DNA of 64,000 nucleotides from an uncultured Alistipes sp. (GCA_937911745.1 CALDPX010000058.1:1-64000); one strand, 5' to 3'; positions 1-8,784 are shown, counted from the first letter of the stretch. A program made the numbers and translations. The notes: generated from the sequence alone by a model not told the origin.

Positions 1-316
<316 letters not shown>

Positions 317-387
317 TTTGAAGAACTTTTTCTCATTCCTTAGTGTTGATGAACGCGAAATACTGCTTAAATAAAGTAGAAAAGATT

Positions 388-489
<102 letters not shown>

Positions 490-499
<10 letters not shown>

Positions 500-1024
500 T
501 AAGACCAATCCGAAAGGGTTGGTCTTTTTTTTGTGTTTTCACGACGTGGAGGTCTTACTTCTACCCACCGCTGTGCAATGGTCTTAAAGAGGCGGCTGCT
601 TGCCGCCATCAATATATACAACCCCTCCAAACCTCCCCTTGATAGGGGAGGCTTGTCGCTCCGCTCCGATGACCAATCCGAAAGGGTTGGTCTTTTTTTG
701 TGCTTATGAGATATGGTGGTGAGTCTGCGAAGGAATCCCTGCACTCGGAGTGCCCGAAGGCACCTTAAAGAGGCGGCTGCTTGCCGCCACCTTTTGTGTT
801 ACCCTCCCCCTAAATCCCCCTCCTGTGAGGGGGACTTCTTGTTTTGGGAAATCCGAAAGGGTTGGTCTTTTTTTTTTGTGTTTTCACGACGTGGAGGTCT
901 TACCTCTACCCACCGCCGTGCAGTGGTCTTAAAGAGGCGTGCTACCAATAGTAGCCGCCATTTGTTGTGTTACCCACCCCCTAAATCCCCCTCCTGTGAG
1001 GGGGACTTCTTGTTTTGGGGAAAG
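490..1024. repeat. Repeated and inverted terminator-like array downstream of 5S rRNA
   Basis: The gene-free stretch 533-1024 is built from duplicated pieces. The hairpin CCGAAAGGGTTGGTCTTTTTT occurs three times (501-532, 670-698, 849-877). A block beginning TTCACGACGTGGAGGTCTTAC occurs at 538 and 884. The words TAAATCCCCCTCCTGTGAGG and GGGACTTCTTGTTTTGGG occur in two adjacent blocks (811-848 and 972-1019). The 18 bases 490-507, spanning the 5S 3' end and terminator start, are repeated in exact inverse at 579-596, with 16 of them again at 924-939. No coding potential is credible; open frames here merely translate the repeats. Confidence 0.8.
501..532 (+). terminator. rrn operon terminator
   Basis: Inverted repeat AAGACCAATCC / GGGTTGGTCTT closed by a GAAA tetraloop and followed by eight T residues. 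It begins one base after the 5S gene. Two further versions of this hairpin lie downstream at 670-698 and 849-877. Confidence 0.9.
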
Positions 1025-1030
1025 CCGAAA

Positions 1031-1163
1031 GGTTACAGGGGTTACAGGGGTTGCAGGGGTTGCAGGGGTTACAAGAGTTTAAGGGCTTTAATGACCTTAA
1101 CTTCCTTAATGACCTTAATCTCCTTAATTTCTCTAACCTCACTAATTTCCCTCTCTGGGTTGG
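1031..1163. repeat. 9-base periodic tandem tracts
   Basis: 1031-1075 is five 9-base units of GGTTRCAGG. About 1094-1156 is a second, different 9-base periodic tract, mostly of the form nnnCCTTAA. Together with 490-1024 this fills the gap between the rRNA operon and the first protein gene. Confidence 0.75.
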
Positions 1164-1214
1164 TGGTAGGTTGTCCCCAAGTTGTCGAGTGGAGGATGAA
1201 ATTTGGGCTAAGTC

Positions 1215-1246
1215 TTGATAATTTCCGAAGAGAACGTTTATCTTTG
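1215..1246 (+). promoter_or_regulatory. Bacteroidota-type promoter of the CAT-like gene
   Basis: A -33 TTG at 1215-1217 and a -7 box TATCTTTG at 1239-1246, separated by 21 bases. The expected transcript start near 1253 leaves a leader of about 24 bases before the ATG at 1277, which excludes a longer upstream reading of the gene. Confidence 0.7.
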
Positions 1247-1276
1247 CGCCCATTTTCACAAATAAACGATGATTTT

Positions 1277-1897
1277 ATGGCACATTCGGTTGATCCCAAG
1301 CAGACTACACGCGCTTTTGCATACGAATTTTGGATGAAGGCTCCCAATCCAATGGTTACCTTTATCAAAACCCTCGATGTAACAAGGCTCGTTAAGGTTA
1401 GTAAGAGGAAGGAGTTGAAGTTCAATATGTTGCTCGATTGGTGTATTGGCAAGGCTGCCGTACCCATCAAGGAGTTCTATATGCTGCCTGTGGGAGAGGA
1501 ACTGATGCAATATGACTCTATTGCGGTAAATACAATCGTTAAGAACCGTCGTGGCGAGGTTAGTTCGTGCGATATCCTCTTCGATGGCGACTTGTATGAG
1601 TTCAATAAACAATACTTGCAGCACACCTCCGAAGTGGCTGCCAGCTGTCAGGATAGGGATTTGTCGGCGGGTAGTATGGTCATCGGCACCTCCGCAATTA
1701 TCGACACCGAGATTGACGGTGCTATCGGTATGAATAGTGGTATTTTCAACAACCCATTCATCATCTGGGGTCGCTACAAGAGGCGTTTTTTCCGCTACTA
1801 TCTAACCATCTCCTTCCAATTCCACCACACACAAATGGACGGTGCTCACGCCGGTCGTTTCCTGGCGAATTTGCAGAACGAGATTTCGAGATTGTAG
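1277..1897 (+). CDS. CatA-like O-acetyltransferase family protein
   Basis: A 206-residue protein, close to the length of type A chloramphenicol acetyltransferases (about 210-220). It carries the family active-site motif HHTQMDGAHAG near the C-terminus (pattern HHxxxDG, with the second His as general base and Asp as structural partner) and the N-terminal pattern around FNMLLDWCIGKA seen in Bacteroidota relatives. Family knowledge: members transfer acetyl from acetyl-CoA to hydroxyls; many chromosomal CAT-like proteins have other or unknown acceptors, so resistance should not be assumed. I chose the ATG at 1277 because the promoter ends only 30 bases upstream; the frame remains open much further back but there it translates repeats. 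It is a single-gene unit. Confidence 0.85.
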   Translation: MAHSVDPKQTTRAFAYEFWMKAPNPMVTFIKTLDVTRLVKVSKRKELKFNMLLDWCIGKAAVPIKEFYMLPVGEELMQYDSIAVNTIVKNRRGEVSSCDILFDGDLYEFNKQYLQHTSEVAASCQDRDLSAGSMVIGTSAIIDTEIDGAIGMNSGIFNNPFIIWGRYKRRFFRYYLTISFQFHHTQMDGAHAGRFLANLQNEISRL

Positions 1898-1916
1898 TGT
1901 GAGAGTATCAAATTTA

Positions 1917-1947
1917 TTGCTCCTTTGAGAGGAAATTCCTATATTTG
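1917..1947 (+). promoter_or_regulatory. Promoter of the GyrI-like gene
   Basis: TTG at 1917-1919, a 20-base spacer, and -7 box TATATTTG at 1940-1947, 23 bases before the ATG at 1971. It lies in the short gap after the CAT-like gene, so the two genes are probably transcribed separately. Confidence 0.65.
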
Positions 1948-1970
1948 CTAAAAGTAAACCAGCGATTGTT

Positions 1971-2603
1971 ATGTCATTTGATTTTAAGAAGGAGTACAAG
2001 GAGTTTTATATGCCCCGTGAGGTTCCTGCAATGGTGGAAGTGCCTGAGGCTAACTATCTTGCGGTGCGCGGAAAGGGCAACCCTAACGAGGGAGGTGGCG
2101 AATACAAGAGGGCTGTCGAGATGCTATATTCGGTGGCTTATACCTTGAAAATGAGTTACAAAACCGACCACCGCATAGAGGGTTTCTTTGAGTATGTGGT
2201 GCCCCCTTTGGAGGGTTTCTGGTGGCAGGAGGGAGTAGCGGGTGTGGACCTCTCGCGCAAGGACGAGTTCTGTTGGATTTCGGTCATCCGTCTGCCCGAT
2301 TTTGTCACTCGCGAGGATTTTGAGTGGGCTGTGGCAGTCGCCACGAAGAAGAAAAAGATTGACTGCTCGAAGGTGGAGTTTATGACCATCAGCGAGGGGC
2401 TTTGTGTGCAGATTCTGCACATTGGAGCCTACGATGACGAGCCACGCAGCGTTGCCCAGATGGAGGAGTGGATGGAGAACAATGGTTACAAGGCGGATTT
2501 TTCTGCCACACGTCTGCACCATGAGATTTACCTCTCCGATGTCCGTAAAACTCCTGCGGAGAAGTTGCGCACCGTCATAAGGCACCCGATTTGCAAAAAA
2601 TAG
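1971..2603 (+). CDS. GyrI-like small-molecule-binding domain protein
   Basis: A 210-residue soluble protein with no signal peptide or DNA-binding region. The whole length resembles stand-alone GyrI-like (AraC effector-binding fold) proteins: an N-terminal YxxPxxVPxMVEVPEANYLAVRGKGNP segment, a central FFEYVVPPLEGFWWQ strand and a C-terminal HHEIYLSD motif. Family knowledge: this SOUL/GyrI fold binds hydrophobic or cationic small molecules, and some stand-alone members hydrolyse or sequester toxic compounds. Next to a CAT-like enzyme, a detoxification role is conceivable but is inference. Confidence 0.8.
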   Translation: MSFDFKKEYKEFYMPREVPAMVEVPEANYLAVRGKGNPNEGGGEYKRAVEMLYSVAYTLKMSYKTDHRIEGFFEYVVPPLEGFWWQEGVAGVDLSRKDEFCWISVIRLPDFVTREDFEWAVAVATKKKKIDCSKVEFMTISEGLCVQILHIGAYDDEPRSVAQMEEWMENNGYKADFSATRLHHEIYLSDVRKTPAEKLRTVIRHPICKK

Positions 2604-2952
2604 CACGCCAAGGCGTGGGGGAGGAGTGATAATTCACTGCTTTTTCTGTGGGGCGAATCTTTTTTGTTCGTTTGTTTTGTCGCCACAAAACTCTTATCTT
2701 TGTGCATAATACCTAAATACCTTATGATAAGCCATTCTGCCCTAAAAATAAGTATCACTCTTTCGACTGTTTATCCATACGGTCAAATTTAGTGTAGTTG
2801 TAGGGTCGGTTGAAAGTCTTATTATAATCCCACTCGGAGGACGAAGCCAATTTGAAAATAGTGTTTTATACCGTATATGAATTAAAGAGTTCTAAGTGGC
2901 AATTCAAAATACTTAATGCAGAAACATAATAACACAATAACAGCAATAAACT
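2604..2952. other. Gene-poor AT-rich stretch with a promoter
   Basis: About 350 bases without a convincing gene. It holds the promoter at 2671-2702 and a 22-codon open frame (2724-2792, MISHSALK start) that could be a leader peptide or chance. Base composition drops here relative to the preceding genes and stays low to about 4120, consistent with more recently acquired DNA. Confidence 0.5.
2671..2702 (+). promoter_or_regulatory. Promoter upstream of the small membrane-protein genes
   Basis: TTTG at 2671-2674, a 20-base spacer, and TATCTTTG at 2695-2702: a near-perfect Bacteroidota housekeeping promoter. The first convincing gene starts about 250 bases downstream, leaving a long 5' leader of unknown role. 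Confidence 0.65.
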
Positions 2953-3114
2953 ATGAGCGAGAAGAAAATAAGTGGAGTAAAGCCCACAACATCCACCCCA
3001 CAACCTACGCAAAACAATGCTACGATAGTTCAGCCTCCTAAAACCCCCGCATCCTATACGAATGCGCACACAATAAATGAGTCTCAGGGACCTTGTGGAA
3101 AACCAAAGAAGTAG
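2953..3114 (+). CDS. Small Pro/Thr-rich hypothetical protein
   Basis: A 53-residue open frame (MSEKKISGVKPTT start) rich in Pro, Thr, Asn and Lys, with no membrane segment or known motif. It overlaps the next gene by 38 bases in another frame, and the next ATG follows a TAA in its own frame, so the pair could be translationally coupled. Alternatively the two frames are one gene split by a frameshift; the sequence alone does not decide. I do not recognise it. Confidence 0.4.
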   Translation: MSEKKISGVKPTTSTPQPTQNNATIVQPPKTPASYTNAHTINESQGPCGKPKK

Positions 3115-3592
3115 AATAGAGGATATGGAGAATACCACCAAAAAGGAAGAAGAGAATAAGCGTGAGGAACAAATTGAGAAATTGCTTGAAGAGTGTCAGG
3201 GTTTCAAATACACTCAATCAAGTAATTTTTCTACTCTTTCGCGCTCAATTATCTTCGGCATTATAGGAACGCTGTGGATTATATCTTATGGCGATGGTGA
3301 GTTCACATTTCCCAATCGTTGCTCATTGTATGCAATGTGTGCTGCATTTGCCTATCTAATCGTAGACCTAATTCACTATTATTGGGATTCGTGTTTCTAT
3401 AAGAAGGAATATGTGCAGTTTGACAAAGAAAAAATGAGCGAAACGGCGGTGCAAGATCACAATTCGAGAATGGATAAGAATGCCGACAGTAGCTTTAATT
3501 TCTTTCGAGGTAAGTGTGTTTTGTTGCTGATTACCGTGCTGCTGTTTATGATAGGGTTTATATGCAAATATATGATTAATGTTAAACTATAA
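3077..3592 (+). CDS. Hypothetical membrane protein
   Basis: 171 residues. The N-terminal 45 are charged and helix-prone (Glu/Lys/Arg-rich, possible coiled coil). Hydrophobic segments lie at about 55-72, 83-104 and 148-167, with a charged loop between the second and third. There is no signal peptide and no catalytic motif. The short cytoplasmic head plus early membrane helices superficially resembles small membrane effectors of conflict systems, but there is no partner enzyme nearby and I do not assign it. Codon use is AT-richer than in the flanking housekeeping genes. Confidence 0.7.
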   Translation: MSLRDLVENQRSRIEDMENTTKKEEENKREEQIEKLLEECQGFKYTQSSNFSTLSRSIIFGIIGTLWIISYGDGEFTFPNRCSLYAMCAAFAYLIVDLIHYYWDSCFYKKEYVQFDKEKMSETAVQDHNSRMDKNADSSFNFFRGKCVLLLITVLLFMIGFICKYMINVKL

Positions 3593-3604
3593 ATAACAGT
3601 TATT

Positions 3605-4120
3605 ATGAAGAGGATTATTTTTACGTTGCTTATTGTATTTGCAACGTCAAATATGTTTGCTCAGGTGACTCAGAAAATAGAGTATTGGAGTAACATCGAA
3701 GCCACACTTGGAGTGGGTATGATTTTAGAATTCAATACCACACAAGGCATTACTTATGATGATAGATTTCATCTTGGATTGTCCACCGGTTACGGTACTA
3801 ATACCGATCAAGTACATCAGACGCTTGGGCACAAAACAAGTATACATGGATTCTATATTCCTTTGCAATTGAATGCGCGAGTTGACTTAGCTACCAATAA
3901 AACACTTGTGCCTTACTTTGCCATCAAAGCGGGTGGACAGTGGTTTATAAATCAAAGAAAGATGGCTTTTAACGTATATCCCGTATTTGGAGTTCAATAT
4001 AAGGATATCTTTGTGGCAACTGGTATACAAGGCACATTCCACAACAAAACGCTGGATGAATTCGGCGAGCCATACGCAAGAGATTATTGGTGCATATTCT
4101 CGGTGGGTTACAATTTCTAA
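3605..4120 (+). CDS. Outer-membrane beta-barrel-like protein
   Basis: 171 residues with a clear signal peptide (MKRIIFTLLIVFATSNMFAQ, cut after Ala19 or Gln20). The mature part alternates hydrophobic and polar residues and ends in VGYNF; a C-terminal Phe is typical of outer-membrane barrel proteins. It starts 12 bases after the membrane-protein gene and is probably co-transcribed with it. Size and pattern fit small eight-strand barrels of the Bacteroidota; function unknown. Confidence 0.7.
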   Translation: MKRIIFTLLIVFATSNMFAQVTQKIEYWSNIEATLGVGMILEFNTTQGITYDDRFHLGLSTGYGTNTDQVHQTLGHKTSIHGFYIPLQLNARVDLATNKTLVPYFAIKAGGQWFINQRKMAFNVYPVFGVQYKDIFVATGIQGTFHNKTLDEFGEPYARDYWCIFSVGYNF

Positions 4121-4132
4121 GGTAGCAATGCA

Positions 4133-4163
4133 AAAGGAGCCTCCATTTGGGAGGCTCCTTTGT
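4133..4163. terminator. Bidirectional terminator
   Basis: Perfect inverted repeat AAAGGAGCCTCC / GGAGGCTCCTTT with a short loop. It sits between convergent genes (the barrel protein from the left, hpf from the right) and can serve both. Confidence 0.8.
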
Positions 4164-4181
4164 TGTGTTTAGTTTTGTGCT

Positions 4182-4478
4182 CTATTTTGCAAATTTGTCT
4201 TTGTGCTTTTCGAGTTGTTTTTTGATTGCGTCAATTGCGCCATCCACCGACTCTTCAAACGATTTGCTCTGGTGCTCTGCGATGATAGTGTCGGTAGGAA
4301 CTTCAATCTTGATGGTTGCAACCTTGTTGCCCTGCTCGGGATCTTTGTCGATTTTGAGGATAACCTCTGCCGCAATGGCACGCTCAACAAAGCGATCGAG
4401 TTTGTCCATCTTGTTCTCGATGAAATCGATGAGTTTCTTGTCTGCATCGAACTTTACGGATTGAATCTTTACGTTCAT
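4182..4478 (-). CDS. hpf: Ribosome hibernation promoting factor (short HPF/RaiA family)
   Basis: 98 residues, the short form of the HPF/YfiA family, starting MNVKIQSVKFDADKKL. It has the beta-alpha-beta-beta-beta-alpha fold pattern with basic patches and the typical VEVP-like ATIKIEVPTDTII strand. Role: binds the 30S decoding site in slow growth and promotes inactive 100S or stored ribosomes. It lies about 100 bases downstream of the Xer recombinase on the same strand; recombinase-hpf adjacency is common in Bacteroidales. Confidence 0.9.
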   Translation of the reverse strand: MNVKIQSVKFDADKKLIDFIENKMDKLDRFVERAIAAEVILKIDKDPEQGNKVATIKIEVPTDTIIAEHQSKSFEESVDGAIDAIKKQLEKHKDKFAK

Positions 4479-4575
4479 ACCAAGTCCTCCTTAGTTTTAT
4501 TTAGTGTATATGAATGTGTCCTTTTGCAAGGACTAATGTTTCAAAATCTATTCCGTCCCAATCCCTACTCCAAAC

Positions 4576-5532
4576 CTACTGTGTCGTCTTCGCTCCGCGC
4601 GGGTGGGCACTTTGGTATACCGACCTCAGGCGCGAGATGTTGTTGTGGGTGTAGACCTGCGTGGTCTGCAACGAAGAGTGCCCCAAGAGTTCCTGTATCT
4701 CGCGTATGTCGGCGCCCCTTTCGAGTAGTAACGTAGCAAAGGTGTGGCGTAGTACGTGGGGGCTGCGTTTTCCCTCTATGCCCCCCTCTCTGAGCACCTT
4801 TTGCACTGCTCGCTCTATTTGGTAGCGGCTCATAGGCACTCCTTTCGATGTTAAAAATAGTGATTTTTCGCCTAAATTGCAAATTTTATCATCCCTAAAT
4901 TTTACGAAACTTTTTAGCAGGGAGCCTAATATGCTCACTATGGGTACTATGCGCTCCTTCTGTCCCTTGCCAATGATACGAACCTCTTGGAAGTTGTGGG
5001 AAAAATTATCGAGAGAGAGGTTTGTGACCTCCGAGAGTCGCAATCCCGTACAATAGAGAACTATCACTAAGAGAGCATCGCGTCGTATCTCATATTCGTC
5101 ACTCTGTTGTCGTGCAATGAGCTCTTCCAGAAGTCTCATCATGCGCTCCTCAGAAATGTATGTGGGTAACTTCGAAGAGGCTTTTATGCGTTCGGCACTC
5201 CTCAACGGGTTCTTGATTATCCGCTCGGTGGTGTGCAACCAATTAAAAAACGACCTTACGGAGGCTATTTTGGTGTTTATTGACGAGGTTTTATAGGTCG
5301 CCACACTGCTCCGACTCTTGCCCTTGCGGACTTCGCGTTGTTGTTTTGCAAGCCAGACCACCCAATCGCTAAGGTCGTGAGCCGTAACTAACGATGGATC
5401 GAACTCCTGCTCCGAACTCTTACAAAAGGCAATGAACTCTCTGCAATCGCGCAAATAGTTGGCGATTGTGCCCTGTGAATAGCGCCTTTCGGCTTGCAGG
5501 AAGACCTCAAATTGAGTAAGTAGAGTTGCCAT
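4576..5532 (-). CDS. Tyrosine recombinase, XerC/XerD family
   Basis: 318 residues, normal for Xer recombinases. An N-terminal SAM-like core-binding domain (about 1-105) precedes the catalytic domain with R165 (in CTGLRLSEV), a Lys in GKGQKER, H259-x-x-R262 (HVLRHTFA), H285 (LGHSS) and nucleophile Y294 (TQVYTH). All catalytic residues are present. I chose the ATG at 5532 rather than an open extension to 5778 because a TATCTTTG -7 box on this strand lies at 5580-5573. It is probably the chromosome dimer resolvase of this strain and not a mobile integrase, since it sits in an hpf-linked housekeeping setting. Confidence 0.9.
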   Translation of the reverse strand: MATLLTQFEVFLQAERRYSQGTIANYLRDCREFIAFCKSSEQEFDPSLVTAHDLSDWVVWLAKQQREVRKGKSRSSVATYKTSSINTKIASVRSFFNWLHTTERIIKNPLRSAERIKASSKLPTYISEERMMRLLEELIARQQSDEYEIRRDALLVIVLYCTGLRLSEVTNLSLDNFSHNFQEVRIIGKGQKERIVPIVSILGSLLKSFVKFRDDKICNLGEKSLFLTSKGVPMSRYQIERAVQKVLREGGIEGKRSPHVLRHTFATLLLERGADIREIQELLGHSSLQTTQVYTHNNISRLRSVYQSAHPRGAKTTQ

Positions 5533-5572
5533 TTGTGCCTTTTTTGTTGGTTTATCTCTCTCCAAAGATACA

Positions 5573-5580
5573 AAAAATAT
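5573..5580 (-). promoter_or_regulatory. -7 box for the xer-hpf unit
   Basis: CAAAGATA on the plus strand reads TATCTTTG on the minus strand, 41 bases upstream of the recombinase start. I do not see a convincing -33 element. Confidence 0.5.
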
Positions 5581-5635
5581 CGTGACAGGGAGGGGAAAAA
5601 GATAATATATTTTTTCGTTAGTCGTTAAAAATGTA

Positions 5636-5643
5636 TAACTTTG
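5636..5643 (+). promoter_or_regulatory. -7 box for bamD
   Basis: TAACTTTG, 49 bases before the bamD ATG. The -33 region is T-rich without a clean TTTG. It is divergent from the xer promoter, which lies about 60 bases away. Confidence 0.5.
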
Positions 5644-5692
5644 CACGCTAAATGTCCTCTTTGCAGAGCCCATTTGGCAAAAACCGATAGAG

Positions 5693-6553
5693 ATGAAGAC
5701 AAGAGAGATTATAAAGTGGGCGATTATTGCCATCGCGGTTGGAATTGTTGGTTGCAGTCCTTTCAACAAACTGCTCAAACTGAACGACTCCGAGCAGATG
5801 TATCATGCTGCCATTAAGTACTATGACGATGGCGACTTTCAGCATGCACTTCAACTCTTTGAGGAACTCTCGCCTCGCTATGCCTCCACAATGAGGGCAG
5901 ACACGATTATGTACTACACGGGTTGCTGCTACTACAAGCAGGGCGACTTCTACACCAGTGGAACCATCTTCGATGAGTATCGTCGCACCTATGGTCGCAG
6001 TCCGCTGTTGGAGGATGTGGAGTATATGCACGCTATGGGTTACTACTTTTCATCACCTCAGCCTTCGCGCGACCAAACAACTACCTTGCAGGCGATAAGG
6101 GCGATTAGCGAATATATGGAGCGTTACCCCTCCTCGCCCAAGATGGGAGTTTGTGAGATGAGGCTCGAAGAGTTGAAGGGTAAACTCTATGACAAATCGT
6201 TCATCAATGCTCGCACATACTACAAAACGGGACGCTATAAGGCAGCAATCATCGCCTTCGAGAACGCTTTGGCGGAGTTCCCCGACACGCCGCATCGAGA
6301 AGAGATACTCTTCCTGACGCTTGACGCAAGTTACCGCTTGGCAGAGAACTCCATCTCCTCATTGCAGGTAGATAGGTATTTGGATGCGATGGATGCCTAC
6401 TACAACTTTATCTCGGAGTTCCCCGAGTCGAAGCATGCAAGGGCTGCCGAGCGTATGCAACGAGCCGCCAAGAGATTCTTGGCTAAGCACAATGCCCAGG
6501 CAGATGGTACCGAAGTAGAGGGCTCAGAAAACAACAATCAGACGAAACAATAA
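5693..6553 (+). CDS. bamD: Outer-membrane assembly lipoprotein BamD
   Basis: 286 residues. A lipoprotein signal (hydrophobic 8-20, lipobox IVGC at 18-21) is followed by tetratricopeptide repeats: YYDDGDFQHALQLFEEL near 43-60, the CYYKQGDFYTSGTIFDEYRRTYG repeat after it, and AAIIAFENALAEFPDT further on. The five-repeat layout matches BamD/YfiO/ComL. Role: periplasmic scaffold of the BAM complex that inserts beta-barrel proteins. It is the first gene of a likely bamD-rpoZ-recN run. The acidic C-terminal tail (residues 268-286) is not conserved in the family. Confidence 0.92.
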   Translation: MKTREIIKWAIIAIAVGIVGCSPFNKLLKLNDSEQMYHAAIKYYDDGDFQHALQLFEELSPRYASTMRADTIMYYTGCCYYKQGDFYTSGTIFDEYRRTYGRSPLLEDVEYMHAMGYYFSSPQPSRDQTTTLQAIRAISEYMERYPSSPKMGVCEMRLEELKGKLYDKSFINARTYYKTGRYKAAIIAFENALAEFPDTPHREEILFLTLDASYRLAENSISSLQVDRYLDAMDAYYNFISEFPESKHARAAERMQRAAKRFLAKHNAQADGTEVEGSENNNQTKQ

Positions 6554-6592
6554 AATACACACCACCGACAAAATAGATAGGAGGATAAAAAT

Positions 6593-6901
6593 ATGGAAAT
6601 CAAGAAGAATGTTCCCAACAACACCGTAACTCGCAAACTTACCGATATCGATGCCCCCACAGGCAACGTCTATGAGTCGGTGACCATCATTGCAAAGCGA
6701 GCAAACCAGATTGCGACCGAACTCAAACAGGAACTCAACCGCAAACTCTCGGACTTCTCGTCCTCGACCGACACCCTCGAAGAGACCTTCGAAAACCGCG
6801 AGCAGATTGAGATTTCGAAGTACTACGAGCGTATTCCTAAGCCCACTCTCATTGCTACCGAGGAGTTCTTGGCAGGCGAGGTGGCTTTCAAGGAGAAATA
6901 G
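6593..6901 (+). CDS. rpoZ: RNA polymerase omega subunit (RpoZ/Rpb6-like)
   Basis: 102 residues. The conserved core TGNVYESVTIIAKRANQI near 22-39 followed by LKQELNRKL is the Bacteroidota form of omega. Role: assembly and stability of core RNA polymerase. It lies 39 bases after bamD, as in many Bacteroidales genomes, and is probably co-transcribed with it. Confidence 0.92.
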   Translation: MEIKKNVPNNTVTRKLTDIDAPTGNVYESVTIIAKRANQIATELKQELNRKLSDFSSSTDTLEETFENREQIEISKYYERIPKPTLIATEEFLAGEVAFKEK

Positions 6902-7028
6902 AGAGCCTTCTTCGGCGCGATATTCGACTCCGAACGACAATAGAAAGATAATGGGGCGGGTTGGGAGAGTTGGACCTTTCCTGCCCGCTCGATTGATAGA
7001 ATAACACCACCACTTCTTCGGAAACACA

Positions 7029-8672
7029 ATGTTACAGCACCTTGCAGTAGAGAATTATGCACTCATAGAGCGTTTGGATATGACGCTCTCGCCCCGCTTG
7101 AATATCATCACGGGCGAGACGGGTGCGGGTAAGAGTATCCTGATGGGTGCTCTGGGCTTGGTGCTGGGCGAGAGGGCAGATGTGGCGACACTCAAAGAGA
7201 GTGGCAAAGGTTGTGTGGTGGAGGCTACATTTAACATCTCGGAGTACCATTTGGAGGAGTTCTTCGAGTCGAACGACCTCGAATACGACAACGAGACCAT
7301 CATCCGCAGGGTAATAACTCCTACCGGCAAGTCGAGAGCATACGTCAACGACCTTCCTGTGTCGCTCACTACACTCCGAGAACTCGCCACAAGGCTCATA
7401 GATATCCACTCGCAGCACAGTTCGCTAATGCTTGCTGAGGAGGGTTTTAGGATGGCGATAGTGGATGCTATGGCTGCCAACTATGCCATAAGAGAGGAGT
7501 ATACCACCCACTACCGCACGCTTGTTGCCACTCAGAGAGAACTCTCCAAGGCGGAGGCTGAGTTGGAGGCGGCACTAAGGGATAAGGAGTATGTGGAGTA
7601 CCAATATAACCAACTCTCGGCTCTGCACCTTCGTGCGGGCGAATTGGAGGAGTTGGAACAAGAGCAACGCCTCTTAGACAACGTGGAGCGCATTACGGAG
7701 GCTTTGGGCGAGGGCGGAGTGATGCTCGACGAGGAGGAGCAGGGTGTGCTGGCAAGGCTCAAACGCATCGAGGGCTCCTTTGCTCGCATCAAGGATGTCT
7801 ACGCTCCTGCCGAGGATATTGCAGAGCGTGTGAGGGGTGCGCTGGTTGAGCTGAAAGATATATCGGCACTGCTCGCCGATGGCAGAGAGGTCGTTGATAG
7901 CAATCCCGAGAGGGCTGCCGAGGTGGTGGATAGGATAGATGCCATATATACACTTATGCGCAAACACTCGGTGCAGAGTGTGGAGGAGTTATTGGCGATT
8001 GAGGAGCAATATAGGGCAAAACTCAACGTCATTGTCGATGGTGATGCGGAGTTGGAACGCCTCAGAGGCGAGGTTGCAACACAGCGACAGATGTGTGCGG
8101 AGTGTGCCGCAAGGCTCACCCAAAGCCGCCAAAAAGCCGCCCAAAGACTTTCCGAACAGACCGAGGCAATGCTCTCTCGACTCGGTATGGAGCAGAGCCG
8201 CTTTGTGTGCGACGTGGCTCCACTTGCCGACTTTGCGCCTTCGGGAGGGGATAGTGTTGGCTTCCGCTTCTCGTCAACACCCAAATTCCAGCCCCAACCA
8301 ATAGAAAAGGTCGCCTCGGGTGGCGAGATTTCGAGGGTTATGCTCTGCTTGAAGGCTCTCGTTGCCGATAAGACGCAGATGCCTACACTCGTCTTTGACG
8401 AGATTGATACGGGCATCTCGGGCAGGGTTGCCGATGTTACGGGCGAGATTATTGCCGAACTCTCGGCAGGTCGCCAGGTTATAAATATCACCCACCTGCC
8501 TCAGGTGGCATCGAAGGGCGACACCCACTTCCGCGTCTTTAAGTCGGAGGGCACAACACAAATCAAACACCTCTCAGCCGAGGAGCGTGTGGGCGAAATT
8601 GCCGCAATGCTCTCGGGCTCGAACATTACCGAGGCTGCCCGCCAGCAGGCTATTGCCCTAATAGGTAAGTAA
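7029..8672 (+). CDS. recN: DNA repair protein RecN
   Basis: 547 residues, normal RecN length. Walker A GETGAGKS at 29-36, a long central coiled coil (about 150-360, rich in Glu, Leu and Arg), an ABC signature VASGGEISRVML in the C-terminal third and Walker B TLVFDEIDTGISG around 453-465, then the HLPQVAS motif. SMC-like ATPase acting in double-strand break repair with RecA. It starts 127 bases after rpoZ; the gap holds no gene. Confidence 0.97.
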   Translation: MLQHLAVENYALIERLDMTLSPRLNIITGETGAGKSILMGALGLVLGERADVATLKESGKGCVVEATFNISEYHLEEFFESNDLEYDNETIIRRVITPTGKSRAYVNDLPVSLTTLRELATRLIDIHSQHSSLMLAEEGFRMAIVDAMAANYAIREEYTTHYRTLVATQRELSKAEAELEAALRDKEYVEYQYNQLSALHLRAGELEELEQEQRLLDNVERITEALGEGGVMLDEEEQGVLARLKRIEGSFARIKDVYAPAEDIAERVRGALVELKDISALLADGREVVDSNPERAAEVVDRIDAIYTLMRKHSVQSVEELLAIEEQYRAKLNVIVDGDAELERLRGEVATQRQMCAECAARLTQSRQKAAQRLSEQTEAMLSRLGMEQSRFVCDVAPLADFAPSGGDSVGFRFSSTPKFQPQPIEKVASGGEISRVMLCLKALVADKTQMPTLVFDEIDTGISGRVADVTGEIIAELSAGRQVINITHLPQVASKGDTHFRVFKSEGTTQIKHLSAEERVGEIAAMLSGSNITEAARQQAIALIGK

Positions 8673-8725
8673 CGGTCAGCGGTCAGCATCTGTCTGCACA
8701 TTGCACCATCGCTGGTCATCACATA

Positions 8726-8784
8726 CCCCCCCCTTGTTCACGGGTATTAAAAAAGATACCCAAGAACAAGGGGGGGGCTTTTTA
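8726..8784 (+). terminator. Intrinsic terminator after recN
   Basis: Long inverted repeat CCCCCCCCTTGTTC / GAACAAGGGGGGGG with a second internal pair (GGGTAT / ATACCC) and a run of T residues at 8779-8783. The long C and G runs make it prone to slippage. Confidence 0.85.

Noticed and set aside
713..1276. Open frame continuing upstream of the CAT-like gene, giving a 394-residue protein
   Set aside because: The extra residues translate terminator-like repeats and 9-base tracts, and a promoter ends at 1246, so the real gene starts at 1277.
1277..1897. Chloramphenicol resistance gene call
   Set aside because: The active-site motif is present, but many chromosomal CAT-like proteins do not act on chloramphenicol; sequence alone does not show the substrate.
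2724..2792. 22-codon frame as a leader peptide
   Set aside because: No regulatory codon run or attenuator hairpin follows; it could be chance in an AT-rich leader.
4576..5532. The Xer recombinase as an integrase of a mobile element
   Set aside because: It lies beside hpf and bamD, with no flanking repeats or cargo, as the housekeeping Xer gene does in other Bacteroidales.
5533..5778. Extended N-terminus of the Xer recombinase
   Set aside because: It contains the divergent promoter region and has a hydrophobic stretch foreign to the family; the -7 box at 5573-5580 points to the ATG at 5532.
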